Numbered from the stretch's first letter, positions 1-6,906 are shown. The stretch is DNA of 8,447 nt from an uncultured Bacilli bacterium (GCA_944371685.1 CALVXV010000053.1:1-8447); one strand, 5' to 3'. Notes: generated by a model from the sequence alone, not told the origin. Numbers and translations: made by a program.

Positions 1-2
1 AT

Positions 3-26
3 AAAAAAAGTCCATAACCATGGACT
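3..26 (-). terminator. Intrinsic terminator of rpmB
   Basis: Read on the minus strand, AGTCCAT (26-20), loop GGTT, ATGGACT (15-9) forms a 7-bp stem followed by seven T's. The first two bases of the stem are the last two bases of the rpmB TAG stop codon, so stop and hairpin overlap. The core AGTCCATGG recurs in the terminator at 8281-8307. Confidence 0.85.
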
Positions 27-198
27 ATGCAGCAAGCATTTTTTTAATAGTTTTAAGTTCACGAGCAGTTACTCTATATTTTTTACCATTAATTGTTACT
101 GTTTGTAAATTAGGTTTAAATGCATGTCTAGTCGCATTTAAAGCATGTGAACGACGATTACCAAATAAAGGCTTCGTATCTGTTATTTTTTTTGCCAT
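25..198 (-). CDS. rpmB: 50S ribosomal protein L28
   Basis: Encodes 57 residues starting MAKKITDTKPLFGNRRSHAL and ending in KKMLAA. This matches ribosomal protein L28 (bL28): a short basic protein with the G-N-x-x-S-H-A motif (residues 13-19), then N-A-T-R-H-x-F-x-P-N-L-Q (21-32) and a basic V-T-I-N-G-K-K-Y-R-V segment before the final helix. L28 is a structural protein of the large ribosomal subunit, normally about 60 residues, so the gene is complete. The ATG at 198 has a strong Shine-Dalgarno AAGGAGGG six bases upstream (complement of 205-212). It is monocistronic or follows read-through from the ClpX-like gene upstream, because it has its own promoter (235-263) and terminator. An opposite-strand open frame over the same bases is only its shadow. 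Confidence 0.95.
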   Translation of the reverse strand: MAKKITDTKPLFGNRRSHALNATRHAFKPNLQTVTINGKKYRVTARELKTIKKMLAA

Positions 199-234
199 GA
201 TTATCCCTCCTTAAGTTTTTTTCTTCGCTATATA

Positions 235-263
235 ACTTTACCACATAATAGTTAATAAGTCAA
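235..263 (-). promoter_or_regulatory. Sigma-A-type promoter of rpmB
   Basis: On the minus strand there is a -35 TTGACT (263-258), a 17-base spacer and a -10 TAAAGT (240-235) preceded by TG plus one base (extended -10). The predicted start near 228 leaves a leader of about 30 bases with the Shine-Dalgarno at its end. It lies between the ClpX-like gene and rpmB, where I see no clear terminator, so rpmB may also receive read-through. Confidence 0.7.
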
Positions 264-303
264 ATATTAACAAACAAAATATATGAAAAATCAAACATTA
301 TTA

Positions 304-1722
304 TTAACAAAATCCTACAGTATTTCTATTTTTAGCCGCCATTTTTTTCGCCACATATGATTTACTTTTATCAGCAGGAACACTCAAATGAATACTTTTT
401 TTCTGACCAGAAAATATATCAAATAATTCATCACTAATAATACCATCAAAAACAGTTTTTAAACTTCTAGCACCGCAATCTAATGCCTCAGCTTCCATAA
501 CTATATAATCTAAAAAATCATCATCATAAGAAAACTTAATTTCCATTTCTTCAAATAATTTCTTGTAAGTATTAAGTGGACTTAAATTAGACTCTACTAA
601 AATCTTCTTGTAATCCTCCTTAGAAAAATGATTCATTGGCACCAATTTAGAAAATCTGCCCATAACTTCTCGCATAATTCCCATATCAATAAAATCCTTC
701 ATAGAAACATCTGAATAATCGTCATTTTTCTTAATTCCACTAAAAGCTCCAAGTGCCACCACCGTTAATTTCGAAGTATTAAAATCAATTAAATTACCAT
801 CATAATTATCCTCTCTAAAAGACACAGTTCCACCATCGAGAATCTTTAAAAGCGACCTTTGAACACCATTCCTAGAAGGACCTTCAGTAGCTCCAAACTC
901 GCCACCTTCGGCTAATTTGTCAAACTCATCAATCACCAAAATACCTTTTTCCGCTAAATGAACATCCATACCAGCTTTCACATATAAATCGTTAAGCATC
1001 TCAGAAACATCACGTCCAACATATCCAGACTCCGTAAAAGATGTCGCATCCTCAATTACTATAGGTACATCGCATAACTTCGCAATCTGCATTAATATTT
1101 CTGTTTTACCACTGCCAGTCGGTCCATATACCATAATATTTTCTTTTAACTTTGAAATAGTCTCATTATCTAAAGAAGAATTAATTAATCGTTGGTTCTT
1201 ATATACTGATGCCAAAATCTGTTTAACCTGTTCATCTTGTGAAATAATTGTCTCTCTAATTTTGCTATGCATACTTAAAATATCCAAATCACTATTTTCT
1301 TTTTTCTCTTTTTTCATATGTTGTCGTTTTAAAAAATCTTTATCTTTAATTTCTTCAAAAACACTTTTCGTCGCATTCCATGTATAAAATTTACCAGTTT
1401 TATTACTAAATTCCTTCAAAAACTTATTTGGATTATATTTTTTAAACTCTTTTGCCATGTCATCAAAACTTTGAAAATCCAAAGCAAACATTTCGCCATC
1501 AAAACCATTACCCAAATCATATTCTTCACCAGGGTTTTCCATTAAAGACACAAAAGAATTGTTATCAGTTATAAATCCCATGTCCGTACATACAACCTCA
1601 TAATAGTTTTGTTTTCCCTTGTATTTATTGATAATCCCTAAACAAGGTTTATAAATATAAGCAAGCCCCATATTATTCATAATATACTCTAAATCGTATG
1701 CCAAAATAAAATCATTATCCAT
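304..1722 (-). CDS. ClpX-like AAA+ ATPase lacking the zinc domain and ClpP-docking loop
   Basis: A 472-residue protein whose C-terminal two thirds is a Clp/Hsp100 AAA+ module closest to ClpX/HslU. Visible motifs: Walker A GPTGSGKT (200-207), pore loop GYVG (233-236) followed by RDV as in HslU, Walker B ILVIDE (261-266), a pore-2-like segment with NGVQRSLLKILDGG (285-298), sensor-1 region VVALGAF (321-327), arginine finger in GRF (355-357) and sensor-2 GAR (417-419). ClpX normally starts with a four-cysteine zinc domain; here residues 1-145 form an unrelated N-terminal region with only two cysteines (27, 45) that I do not recognise. After GAFSG the ~20 residues that carry the IGF loop in ClpX are missing, and the RKH loop is replaced by acidic residues. 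The C-terminus is an extra basic tail ending FC. ATP hydrolysis and substrate threading look intact, but delivery to ClpP is not predicted; an unfoldase or remodelling role is inference. The ATG at 1722 has AAAGGA about ten bases upstream. Confidence 0.85.
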   Translation of the reverse strand: MDNDFILAYDLEYIMNNMGLAYIYKPCLGIINKYKGKQNYYEVVCTDMGFITDNNSFVSLMENPGEEYDLGNGFDGEMFALDFQSFDDMAKEFKKYNPNKFLKEFSNKTGKFYTWNATKSVFEEIKDKDFLKRQHMKKEKKENSDLDILSMHSKIRETIISQDEQVKQILASVYKNQRLINSSLDNETISKLKENIMVYGPTGSGKTEILMQIAKLCDVPIVIEDATSFTESGYVGRDVSEMLNDLYVKAGMDVHLAEKGILVIDEFDKLAEGGEFGATEGPSRNGVQRSLLKILDGGTVSFREDNYDGNLIDFNTSKLTVVALGAFSGIKKNDDYSDVSMKDFIDMGIMREVMGRFSKLVPMNHFSKEDYKKILVESNLSPLNTYKKLFEEMEIKFSYDDDFLDYIVMEAEALDCGARSLKTVFDGIISDELFDIFSGQKKSIHLSVPADKSKSYVAKKMAAKNRNTVGFC

Positions 1723-1749
1723 ACCATGTCATTCCTTTCGTTTATACAT

Positions 1750-1779
1750 ATTATAGCAACATTACAAACAATAAGTAAA
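1750..1779 (-). promoter_or_regulatory. Sigma-A-type promoter of the ClpX-like gene
   Basis: On the minus strand a perfect TATAAT (1755-1750) is preceded by TGC, an extended -10. A -35 TTTACT lies at 1779-1774 with an 18-base spacer. The predicted start near 1743 gives a leader of about 20 bases that includes the AAAGGA ribosome-binding site. This is a vegetative promoter; no CtsR or HrcA operator is visible, so nothing shows heat-shock control. Confidence 0.65.
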
Positions 1780-1806
1780 TAAAAATATAAAAAACCCCCA
1801 AAACTT

Positions 1807-1835
1807 TTGTTCATATTAAAAAATTATAGTAAAAT
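1807..1835 (+). promoter_or_regulatory. Possible promoter of dnaE
   Basis: TTGTTC (1807-1812), a 17-base spacer and TAAAAT (1830-1835) resemble a sigma-A promoter upstream of dnaE. Its predicted start would fall at about 1842, at the first base of the GGAGGG ribosome-binding site, giving a leader of only about a dozen bases. The overlapping TATAGT (1825-1830) is an alternative -10 with a poorer -35. The assignment is tentative. Confidence 0.4.
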
Positions 1836-1853
1836 ATTATTGGAGGGATAAAT

Positions 1854-4736
1854 ATGTATGCACCACTTAACATAAAAACATGCAATTCATTTTTAACCAG
1901 CATGATTAAAATAGATGAATTAATTAAAGTTGCTTTATCAAATAATCTTAAAGCTCTAACCATCACCGATAACAACATGTATGGTGCCTTAGATTTCTAT
2001 AAAGCCTGCACCAAAAACAACATTAAACCAATTATTGGCCTAGAAATATCCTTACCAGAAAAAATCATCTTATATGCGATGAATTATCAAGGATATCTAA
2101 ATTTAGTAAAATTAACCACCATCAAATCTGAAATAAATCTAAATTTAGATATATTAAGTAAATATTCAGACAATCTAATATGTTTAATCCCTTATGAAAG
2201 TAAAAATATCTATAATGAAATAAAAAAAATATACAAATATCTTTTTATCACATATAAAAACGAATCTCAAAAAGCCAACATCAAAGCTAAAAATATTTTA
2301 TATATGGATGAAATACTTTGTCTAACCCAAGAAGACGAAAAATATTTAAAATATCTAAAAGCCATCAAAGAAGGCATACCTGTAAGTAACATCAAAGAAA
2401 CATATAACCATAAAAGCTTATTACCCTTAAAAGGCTTAGATAAAAATAATGAACTTTTAGTCAGTCTATGTGATTTAAAAATCAAAATTCATCAAAATCT
2501 TCTTCCAGTCTATGATGAAACTAAAGATGCCTACACCGAATTAAAAAGACAGTGTATAAATGGTATGAAAAAAATCTTTGGGCTAAAAGCTCCCAAAAAA
2601 TACGCCATCAGATTAAAAAAAGAATTAGATATCATAAATAAAATGGGCTTTTGCAATTACTTCTTAATCGTTGCCGATTACATAAAATTTGCTAAAGAAA
2701 ATAATATCCTAGTTGGACCAGGTAGGGGAAGTGCTGCCGGTTCTTTAGTAGCTTATGCTTTAAATATTACCACCATTGATCCTTTAAAATATAATCTTTT
2801 ATTTGAAAGATTCTTAAACCCCGAAAGAATCACTATGCCCGATATTGACGTCGACTTTGAAGATACCAAAAGAGAAGAAGTAATTAAATATTGTCTAAAT
2901 AAATATGGTCAAAAAAAAGTGGCCCTAATTGTCACCTTTGGCACTTTAGCTGCCAAACAAGCCGTAAAAGATGTCTCTAAAATATTAGAGGTAGATTCTA
3001 AAAAAGCTGATAACCTAAGTAAACTCTTAGACTCTAAATTATCATTAAATCAAAATTACCAAAATCCAAAAATAAAAAGATATCTCCAAATGAATCCTGA
3101 ATTTCAAAACGTTTATAAAATAGCTTCTAAATTCGAAGGACTAAAACGCCACACTTCATTACACGCCGCCGGCATCATCATATCTAAATACGAACTAGAT
3201 AACATTGTTCCTTTAGATAAAACCCATGACGGATTTTATGCCACCGAATACGATAAGGAACACCTAGAAAACTTAGGCCTTCTTAAAATGGACTTTTTAG
3301 GTCTTAAAAACTTAAGCCTAATTACTAACATATTAAATGAAATTGAAAACCTAACCTTTGATACCATCCCCGAAAACGACGTTCAAGCTTTAAATATCTT
3401 TACCACCGCCAACACCACTGGTATCTTTCAATTTGAATCCGAAGGTATGAAAAACTTTCTTCAAAAATTTAAGCCAACCACCTTTGAAGATATTGTCTCA
3501 GCCCTTGCCTTATTTAGACCAGGACCTATGAAAAACATTGATTCATATATCAATAGAAAACAAGGCAAAGAAAAAATAAATTATTTTCATCCAGACCTAG
3601 AGCCAATTTTAAAACCAACATACGGCATCATTGTCTATCAAGAACAAATTATGCAAATTGCCAATATAATGGCTGGTTACTCACTTGCCGAAGCCGATTT
3701 ACTAAGAAGGGCCATGAGTAAAAAAAGCGAAAGTATCTTATTAAAAGAAAAAGATAAATTTATCGAAGGCAGTATAAAAAAAGGTTATGATAAAACCCTT
3801 GCTACTAAAGTTTATGGTACCATCTTTAAATTTGCCGATTATGGTTTTAATCGTTCTCACTCTGTTGCTTATGCTATGATATCTTATCGCATGGCTTATC
3901 TTAAAGCTCACTACCCATATATCTTCATGAAGCACCTTCTAACAAGTGCTATAAATAGTGAAATAAAAACTAAAGAATACATATATGAATGCACCCAAAA
4001 CGGTGTAGTCATTCATAAACCAGATATCAATATCAGTGAAGATAAATATATAAACAAAAATAATCAAATTATCTTTCCACTAACTAACATTAAAAATGTT
4101 GGTATTAATGCCACAAAAATAATTCTAAGCGAAAGAAAAAAAGGACCTTTTAAAGATATCTTTGATTTTGCTTGTCGTTGTTATGGTGGACCTGTAAATA
4201 CCAAAACCCTTGAAGCTTTAATATATGCCGGCACCTTCGATAATTTTGGTATTAATAAAAACACTTTAATTCAAAATTTAGATATTATAACAGGTTATAG
4301 TGAAATAGGCGCATATGTCTCAGATGATACATTTAAACCAGAGTTAAATCAAAAACCAGAACTTCCTAAAAAAGAACTAATGCAAAAAGAACTAGAAGTA
4401 TTTGGCTTTTATCTAAGTCGCCATCCTATAACCGATTATAAAAAACAAAATCCAAATGCAATAGAATTAAAACACTTAGATAAATATTTTGATAAATTAA
4501 TTGAAGCTATTGTCATTGTCGATAAAACCAAAGAAATAGATACTAAAAATAAAGAAAAAATGATGTTTTTAACTGCCAGTGATGAACTAGCTACTACCAC
4601 CATTGTTCTTTTTCCTAAAACCTATCAAACCATAAATCAAATAGAAGTGGGCAATATTATAAAGATAAATGGTCGAGTCGAAAAAAGATTTGACAAATAT
4701 CAAATCATTGCCACTAAAATCACAAAATTAAATTAA
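1854..4736 (+). CDS. dnaE: DNA polymerase III alpha subunit, DnaE type
   Basis: A C-family DNA polymerase of 960 residues, shorter than the roughly 1100-1160 of Bacillus or E. coli DnaE. In order: a reduced PHP domain (about 1-210), the palm with GPGRGSAAGS (288-297) and the catalytic motif PDIDVDF (329-335, D332 and D334), the third catalytic aspartate in KMDFLGL (D480), the finger and conserved segments YQEQIM (595-600), RRAMSKK (618-624) and GFNRSHSVAYA (664-674), a helix-hairpin-helix region (about 735-800), and a C-terminal OB-fold (about 880-960). There is no tau-binding tail, and no proofreading exonuclease insertion of the PolC type. The PHP metal ligands are largely lost: HxHxxxS is LNIKTCNS and the ITDH motif is ITDNN, so the domain looks structural only. 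In Bacillota this polymerase usually extends RNA primers alongside PolC. GGAGGG lies six bases before the ATG. No hairpin follows the stop, so transcription may continue into the next gene 54 bases on. Confidence 0.95.
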   Translation: MYAPLNIKTCNSFLTSMIKIDELIKVALSNNLKALTITDNNMYGALDFYKACTKNNIKPIIGLEISLPEKIILYAMNYQGYLNLVKLTTIKSEINLNLDILSKYSDNLICLIPYESKNIYNEIKKIYKYLFITYKNESQKANIKAKNILYMDEILCLTQEDEKYLKYLKAIKEGIPVSNIKETYNHKSLLPLKGLDKNNELLVSLCDLKIKIHQNLLPVYDETKDAYTELKRQCINGMKKIFGLKAPKKYAIRLKKELDIINKMGFCNYFLIVADYIKFAKENNILVGPGRGSAAGSLVAYALNITTIDPLKYNLLFERFLNPERITMPDIDVDFEDTKREEVIKYCLNKYGQKKVALIVTFGTLAAKQAVKDVSKILEVDSKKADNLSKLLDSKLSLNQNYQNPKIKRYLQMNPEFQNVYKIASKFEGLKRHTSLHAAGIIISKYELDNIVPLDKTHDGFYATEYDKEHLENLGLLKMDFLGLKNLSLITNILNEIENLTFDTIPENDVQALNIFTTANTTGIFQFESEGMKNFLQKFKPTTFEDIVSALALFRPGPMKNIDSYINRKQGKEKINYFHPDLEPILKPTYGIIVYQEQIMQIANIMAGYSLAEADLLRRAMSKKSESILLKEKDKFIEGSIKKGYDKTLATKVYGTIFKFADYGFNRSHSVAYAMISYRMAYLKAHYPYIFMKHLLTSAINSEIKTKEYIYECTQNGVVIHKPDINISEDKYINKNNQIIFPLTNIKNVGINATKIILSERKKGPFKDIFDFACRCYGGPVNTKTLEALIYAGTFDNFGINKNTLIQNLDIITGYSEIGAYVSDDTFKPELNQKPELPKKELMQKELEVFGFYLSRHPITDYKKQNPNAIELKHLDKYFDKLIEAIVIVDKTKEIDTKNKEKMMFLTASDELATTTIVLFPKTYQTINQIEVGNIIKINGRVEKRFDKYQIIATKITKLN

Positions 4737-4790
4737 CCTATATATTTTTCCTCAAATTTGTGTTATTCTATAATAGAGGTGAATCAAAGA

Positions 4791-5519
4791 ATGGAAAGGG
4801 AAAAAACAAAATTAATTTTAGTATATATTTTAATGGCATTAGTCATCATCTTAATCGTCGCTCTAACACTCGTAGTTTTAAATAATAATAAAAAAGAAAC
4901 ATCAAAGTCATCACATGCTGCAACTCCTCCTGTTGTTGATGTTAATCCATATCCAGATGTTTCCAATGAATGCACTTTTGATGTAACTATTAGTGGCTAT
5001 AATGCACTACCTAGTGCTGGATGTAAAGGTGGTTATAGTAGATATAACATCACAGGTATTACCCTAGATAATAGTGACTTAGAACTAGTAATTATCTATT
5101 CTGATACAAATGGTAATAAATCAGGATTATATGTTAATAAAACTAAAGTCATAAATAAAGTGGACAATCTAACTAATATTAAATTAGGCACTTTCGATAA
5201 TAAATTATTTATATTAGATAATAGTAATAATGAATCCAATGTTTTAGCCTATAATGGTTTAGGTCAAAATGTTTATAACTTAAAAACCACCTTAGAAAAT
5301 CTAAATTTAACTGAACCTAATTTCCAAAATGCTGAAACCAATATAATCAGTTCTCAAACCTTGGATCCAAATAGTTTTCAATTTACAACCAATAGTTTCA
5401 CTTTTAAAACTAGACTAATAACTGCTTCTGAGCAAACAATCACTGGTTCACAGTACATTGTAAACTTTAATGCTGATTCATTTGCCGATCCAAGCATAGT
5501 TACCCAAAATCAAGGATAG
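4791..5519 (+). CDS. Membrane-anchored extracytoplasmic protein of unknown function
   Basis: I do not recognise a family. The preferred ATG (4791) has GAGGTG nine bases upstream and gives 242 residues; in-frame TTG and GTG codons upstream (4758, 4779) lack a usable ribosome-binding site. The protein starts with a short charged stretch (MEREKTK), then a long hydrophobic segment (about 8-30), then a lysine/serine/threonine- and proline-rich linker (31-60). This is the layout of a single-span membrane protein with its C-terminal domain outside the cell. The remaining ~180 residues are rich in asparagine, threonine, serine and alternating hydrophobics, suggesting a beta-rich domain, with two cysteines (61 and 78) that could form a disulfide. 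There is no lipobox and no sortase motif. It follows dnaE by 54 bases without an intervening terminator and ends inside a hairpin shared with the convergent sspI. Its link to dnaE is probably positional only. Confidence 0.8.
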   Translation: MEREKTKLILVYILMALVIILIVALTLVVLNNNKKETSKSSHAATPPVVDVNPYPDVSNECTFDVTISGYNALPSAGCKGGYSRYNITGITLDNSDLELVIIYSDTNGNKSGLYVNKTKVINKVDNLTNIKLGTFDNKLFILDNSNNESNVLAYNGLGQNVYNLKTTLENLNLTEPNFQNAETNIISSQTLDPNSFQFTTNSFTFKTRLITASEQTITGSQYIVNFNADSFADPSIVTQNQG

Positions 5520-5535
5520 CCTAAAAGCTATCCTT
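5512..5535. terminator. Bidirectional hairpin between converging genes
   Basis: AAGGATAGC (5512-5520), loop CTAAAA, GCTATCCTT (5527-5535) is a perfect 9-bp stem. The stop codon of the upstream plus-strand gene (5517-5519) and the stop codon of sspI on the minus strand (5521-5523) both lie inside it. The T-tracts on both sides are short and interrupted, so termination strength is uncertain, but position and symmetry fit a shared convergent terminator. Confidence 0.65.
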
Positions 5536-5724
5536 TAATATATCTAAAATTCTATTTTTTTCTTCCTCAGAACTTTTATTCCAAATAATTCCAAAAAATA
5601 CCCCAAGGCCTGGTAAAGTAATTTCATCTTTATCATTAAATGATGCAATAATCGACTGCTTAATATCTTCTTTACTAGCTCCCTTAAAATTATTCATAAT
5701 ATGATTTTTAATACTAATATTCAT
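5521..5724 (-). CDS. sspI: Small acid-soluble spore protein I (SspI family)
   Basis: Encodes 67 residues when started at the ATG at 5724, which has AAAGGA ten bases upstream; an in-frame ATG six codons earlier has no ribosome-binding site. The core LPGLGV (37-42), FFGIIW (43-48) and SSEEEKNRIL (51-60) matches SspI of Bacillus, about 71 residues, where LPGLGVLFEVIW is followed by a SESEKNEML-like helix. SspI is a minor small acid-soluble protein of the spore core, made in the forespore late in sporulation; its molecular role is poorly known and it is not the DNA-coating alpha/beta type. The upstream sequence carries a near-perfect sigma-G promoter. The gene converges with the membrane-protein gene and diverges from feoA. 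It is direct evidence that the organism belongs to a spore-forming lineage. Confidence 0.88.
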   Translation of the reverse strand: MNISIKNHIMNNFKGASKEDIKQSIIASFNDKDEITLPGLGVFFGIIWNKSSEEEKNRILDILKDSF

Positions 5725-5745
5725 TATATCAATTCCTTTCATCTA

Positions 5746-5775
5746 TATTATGATTTAAAAATAATAAAAATATAC
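5746..5775 (-). promoter_or_regulatory. Sigma-G (forespore) promoter of sspI
   Basis: On the minus strand, GTATA (5775-5771), an 18-base spacer and CATAATA (5752-5746) fit the Bacillus sigma-G consensus GHATR, N17-18, CATWHTA at every position. The predicted start near 5739 is at the ribosome-binding site, giving a leader of about 15 bases. Forespore expression is inferred from the match and from the SspI product. Confidence 0.75.
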
Positions 5776-5816
5776 AAAAATAAATTCAAACTATAACTTT
5801 CTATTTAATAATTACA

Positions 5817-5822
5817 TATAAT
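5817..5822 (+). promoter_or_regulatory. -10 element of feoA, implying a leaderless transcript
   Basis: A perfect TATAAT sits with only five bases between it and the feoA ATG, so transcription should start at or next to the A of the start codon. There is no purine-rich Shine-Dalgarno between or before them. No convincing -35 is seen at 16-18 bases upstream, which weakens the call. Confidence 0.45.
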
Positions 5823-5827
5823 AAAAT

Positions 5828-6052
5828 ATGAAAAGTTTAAATGATTTAAAAATAAACGAAGAAACAACTATTCTTATGATTAAAAATAATAATCTAAAAA
5901 GAAGGCTTATGGATATTGGCTTTGTAAGTGGTGCTAAAGTAAAACTCATTTTAAAAAATCTTGGGGACAATATGCGAGCTTACAAAATAAAAAATACCAT
6001 TATTGCTTTAAGAGTAAATGATACCCAAAATATTATTGTAAAGGAAAACTAA
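5828..6052 (+). CDS. feoA: FeoA-domain protein
   Basis: A 74-residue protein matching the SH3-like FeoA fold: an N-terminal SLNDL motif (3-7), then KRRLMDIGFVSGAKVKLILK (24-43), a short loop, and a C-terminal strand with IIALRVNDTQNIIV (58-71), which corresponds to the family's I-A-L-R-x-x-x-A-x-x-I-x-V. FeoA proteins are small cytoplasmic partners of the FeoB ferrous-iron transporter, thought to regulate it. Here no feoB follows; recX is next and has its own promoter, so this is a stand-alone copy. The gene is complete. Its start has no Shine-Dalgarno and lies just after a TATAAT, suggesting leaderless translation. No Fur box is obvious. The family assignment is good; a role in iron transport is inference because feoB is not in view. 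Confidence 0.85.
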   Translation: MKSLNDLKINEETTILMIKNNNLKRRLMDIGFVSGAKVKLILKNLGDNMRAYKIKNTIIALRVNDTQNIIVKEN

Positions 6053-6069
6053 TTTTTCCTTTTTAATTT
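6040..6069 (+). terminator. Terminator of feoA, stop codon in the loop
   Basis: AAAGGAAAA (6040-6048), loop CTAAT, TTTTCCTTT (6054-6062) followed by TTAATTT. The 9-bp stem is mostly A-T with two G-C pairs. The TAA stop of feoA (6050-6052) is in the loop. Confidence 0.65.
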
Positions 6070-6082
6070 GCCAAAAAAACTA

Positions 6083-6111
6083 TTTACAAGAACGAATGTT
6101 TGTGGTATAGT
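6083..6111 (+). promoter_or_regulatory. Sigma-A-type promoter of recX
   Basis: TTTACA (6083-6088), an exact 17-base spacer and TATAGT (6106-6111), with TGG just before the -10 as an extended element. The predicted start is near 6118, leaving a ~20-base leader that contains the AGGTGG ribosome-binding site of recX. Confidence 0.75.
6089..6102 (+). promoter_or_regulatory. LexA (SOS) box-like operator between -35 and -10 of recX
   Basis: AGAACGAATGTTTG matches the Bacillus LexA (DinR) consensus CGAACRNRYGTTYG at every position except the first base: GAAC and GTTT flank GAAT, which fits RNRY. It lies entirely in the spacer of the recX promoter, where a bound repressor would block RNA polymerase. 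Control by LexA is inferred; no lexA gene is in the window. Confidence 0.6.
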
Positions 6112-6138
6112 GGGTATACAAAAATAGGTGGTGATACA

Positions 6139-6906
6139 ATGAAAATCAAAAACATAAAAAAAGTTGGCACAAAATATAAATTAATTTTAGATAGTGGTGA
6201 AATCATAACTACAAATGAACACGTTATCATTAATAGTAATCTTTTGTATACCAAAAAAATAACTGAAAAACAATTAAATAAAATAAAAGAAGAAACCATA
6301 TATTATGAAAATTATGACAAAATATTAAAAATGATTAATCGAAAAATTCGTAGTGAATATGAAATAAGAAAAACTTTAACTAAAAACGAAGTGTCCCAAT
6401 TAGACCAAGATAAAATAGTAGAAAAATTAAAAGAATTAAATTTAATCAATGATGAATTATTTGCCGAAAGCTATACGAATGATAAAATAAATTTAACCCT
6501 AGAAGGGCCATATAAAATAAAACAAGCACTTGAAGATAATAATATTGATAGCATGTATATTGAAAATGCTCTTTCTAACTTCACCCAAGATTTAATAGAT
6601 CAGAAATTAGATAAAATAATTAATAAAAGACTAAAATCTAACACCAAAGACACAGCCTACATCTTTAAACAAAAAACTTCAATCTATCTATCTAATCTAG
6701 GATATAGTAGGGAAGATATAGCTAATCATTTAGAAAACATTAATCTAAATAACAATAAATTAGAAAAAGAAATGCAAAAAATATATGATAAATTAAAAAC
6801 TAAATATGAAGGCTATACCTTATATAATAAATTAAAACAAAAACTATACTCTAAAGGCTTTACTAGTGAAGAAATAAATAATTTCATCGAAAAAACAGTT
6901 CATTAA
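6139..6906 (+). CDS. recX: RecX-family regulator of RecA
   Basis: A 255-residue protein, close to the ~264 of Bacillus RecX. After an N-terminal extension (1-58) come the tandem three-helix repeats of the family: RKIRSEYEIRKTL (68-80) with KIVEKLKELNLINDELFAESY (92-112), then EGPYKIKQALEDNNI (122-136), and two further divergent repeats with GYSREDIANHLENI (188-201) and GFTSEEINNFIEK (240-252). RecX binds RecA filaments in the cytoplasm and modulates recombination and SOS induction. The ATG at 6139 has AGGTGG eight to ten bases upstream; a TTG 39 bases earlier would place the start inside the -10 region and is rejected. The promoter carries a LexA-like box, suggesting damage-inducible expression on its own, away from recA. 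The stop codon overlaps that of the convergent prsA-like gene by two bases. Confidence 0.88.
   Translation: MKIKNIKKVGTKYKLILDSGEIITTNEHVIINSNLLYTKKITEKQLNKIKEETIYYENYDKILKMINRKIRSEYEIRKTLTKNEVSQLDQDKIVEKLKELNLINDELFAESYTNDKINLTLEGPYKIKQALEDNNIDSMYIENALSNFTQDLIDQKLDKIINKRLKSNTKDTAYIFKQKTSIYLSNLGYSREDIANHLENINLNNNKLEKEMQKIYDKLKTKYEGYTLYNKLKQKLYSKGFTSEEINNFIEKTVH

Noticed and set aside
20..214. Plus-strand open frame of 64 codons over rpmB
   Set aside because: It is antisense to the clear L28 gene, has no ribosome-binding site and resembles nothing.
2267..2485. Minus-strand open frame inside dnaE, and similar ones at 3741-3935, 4784-4975 and 6084-6299
   Set aside because: All lie antisense to convincing genes or their promoters, lack ribosome-binding sites and show low-complexity translations, as expected of A+T-rich shadows.
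4758..4790. Upstream TTG or GTG starts for the membrane-anchored protein, and a TATAAT at 4769-4774 as its promoter
   Set aside because: Neither start has a ribosome-binding site. The TATAAT would put the transcript start at or past the GAGGTG site and has no good -35, so I did not list it as a promoter.
6100..6138. An upstream TTG start for recX adding 13 residues
   Set aside because: It would lie within the SOS-like box and upstream of the -10, outside the predicted transcript, and has no Shine-Dalgarno; the ATG at 6139 does.
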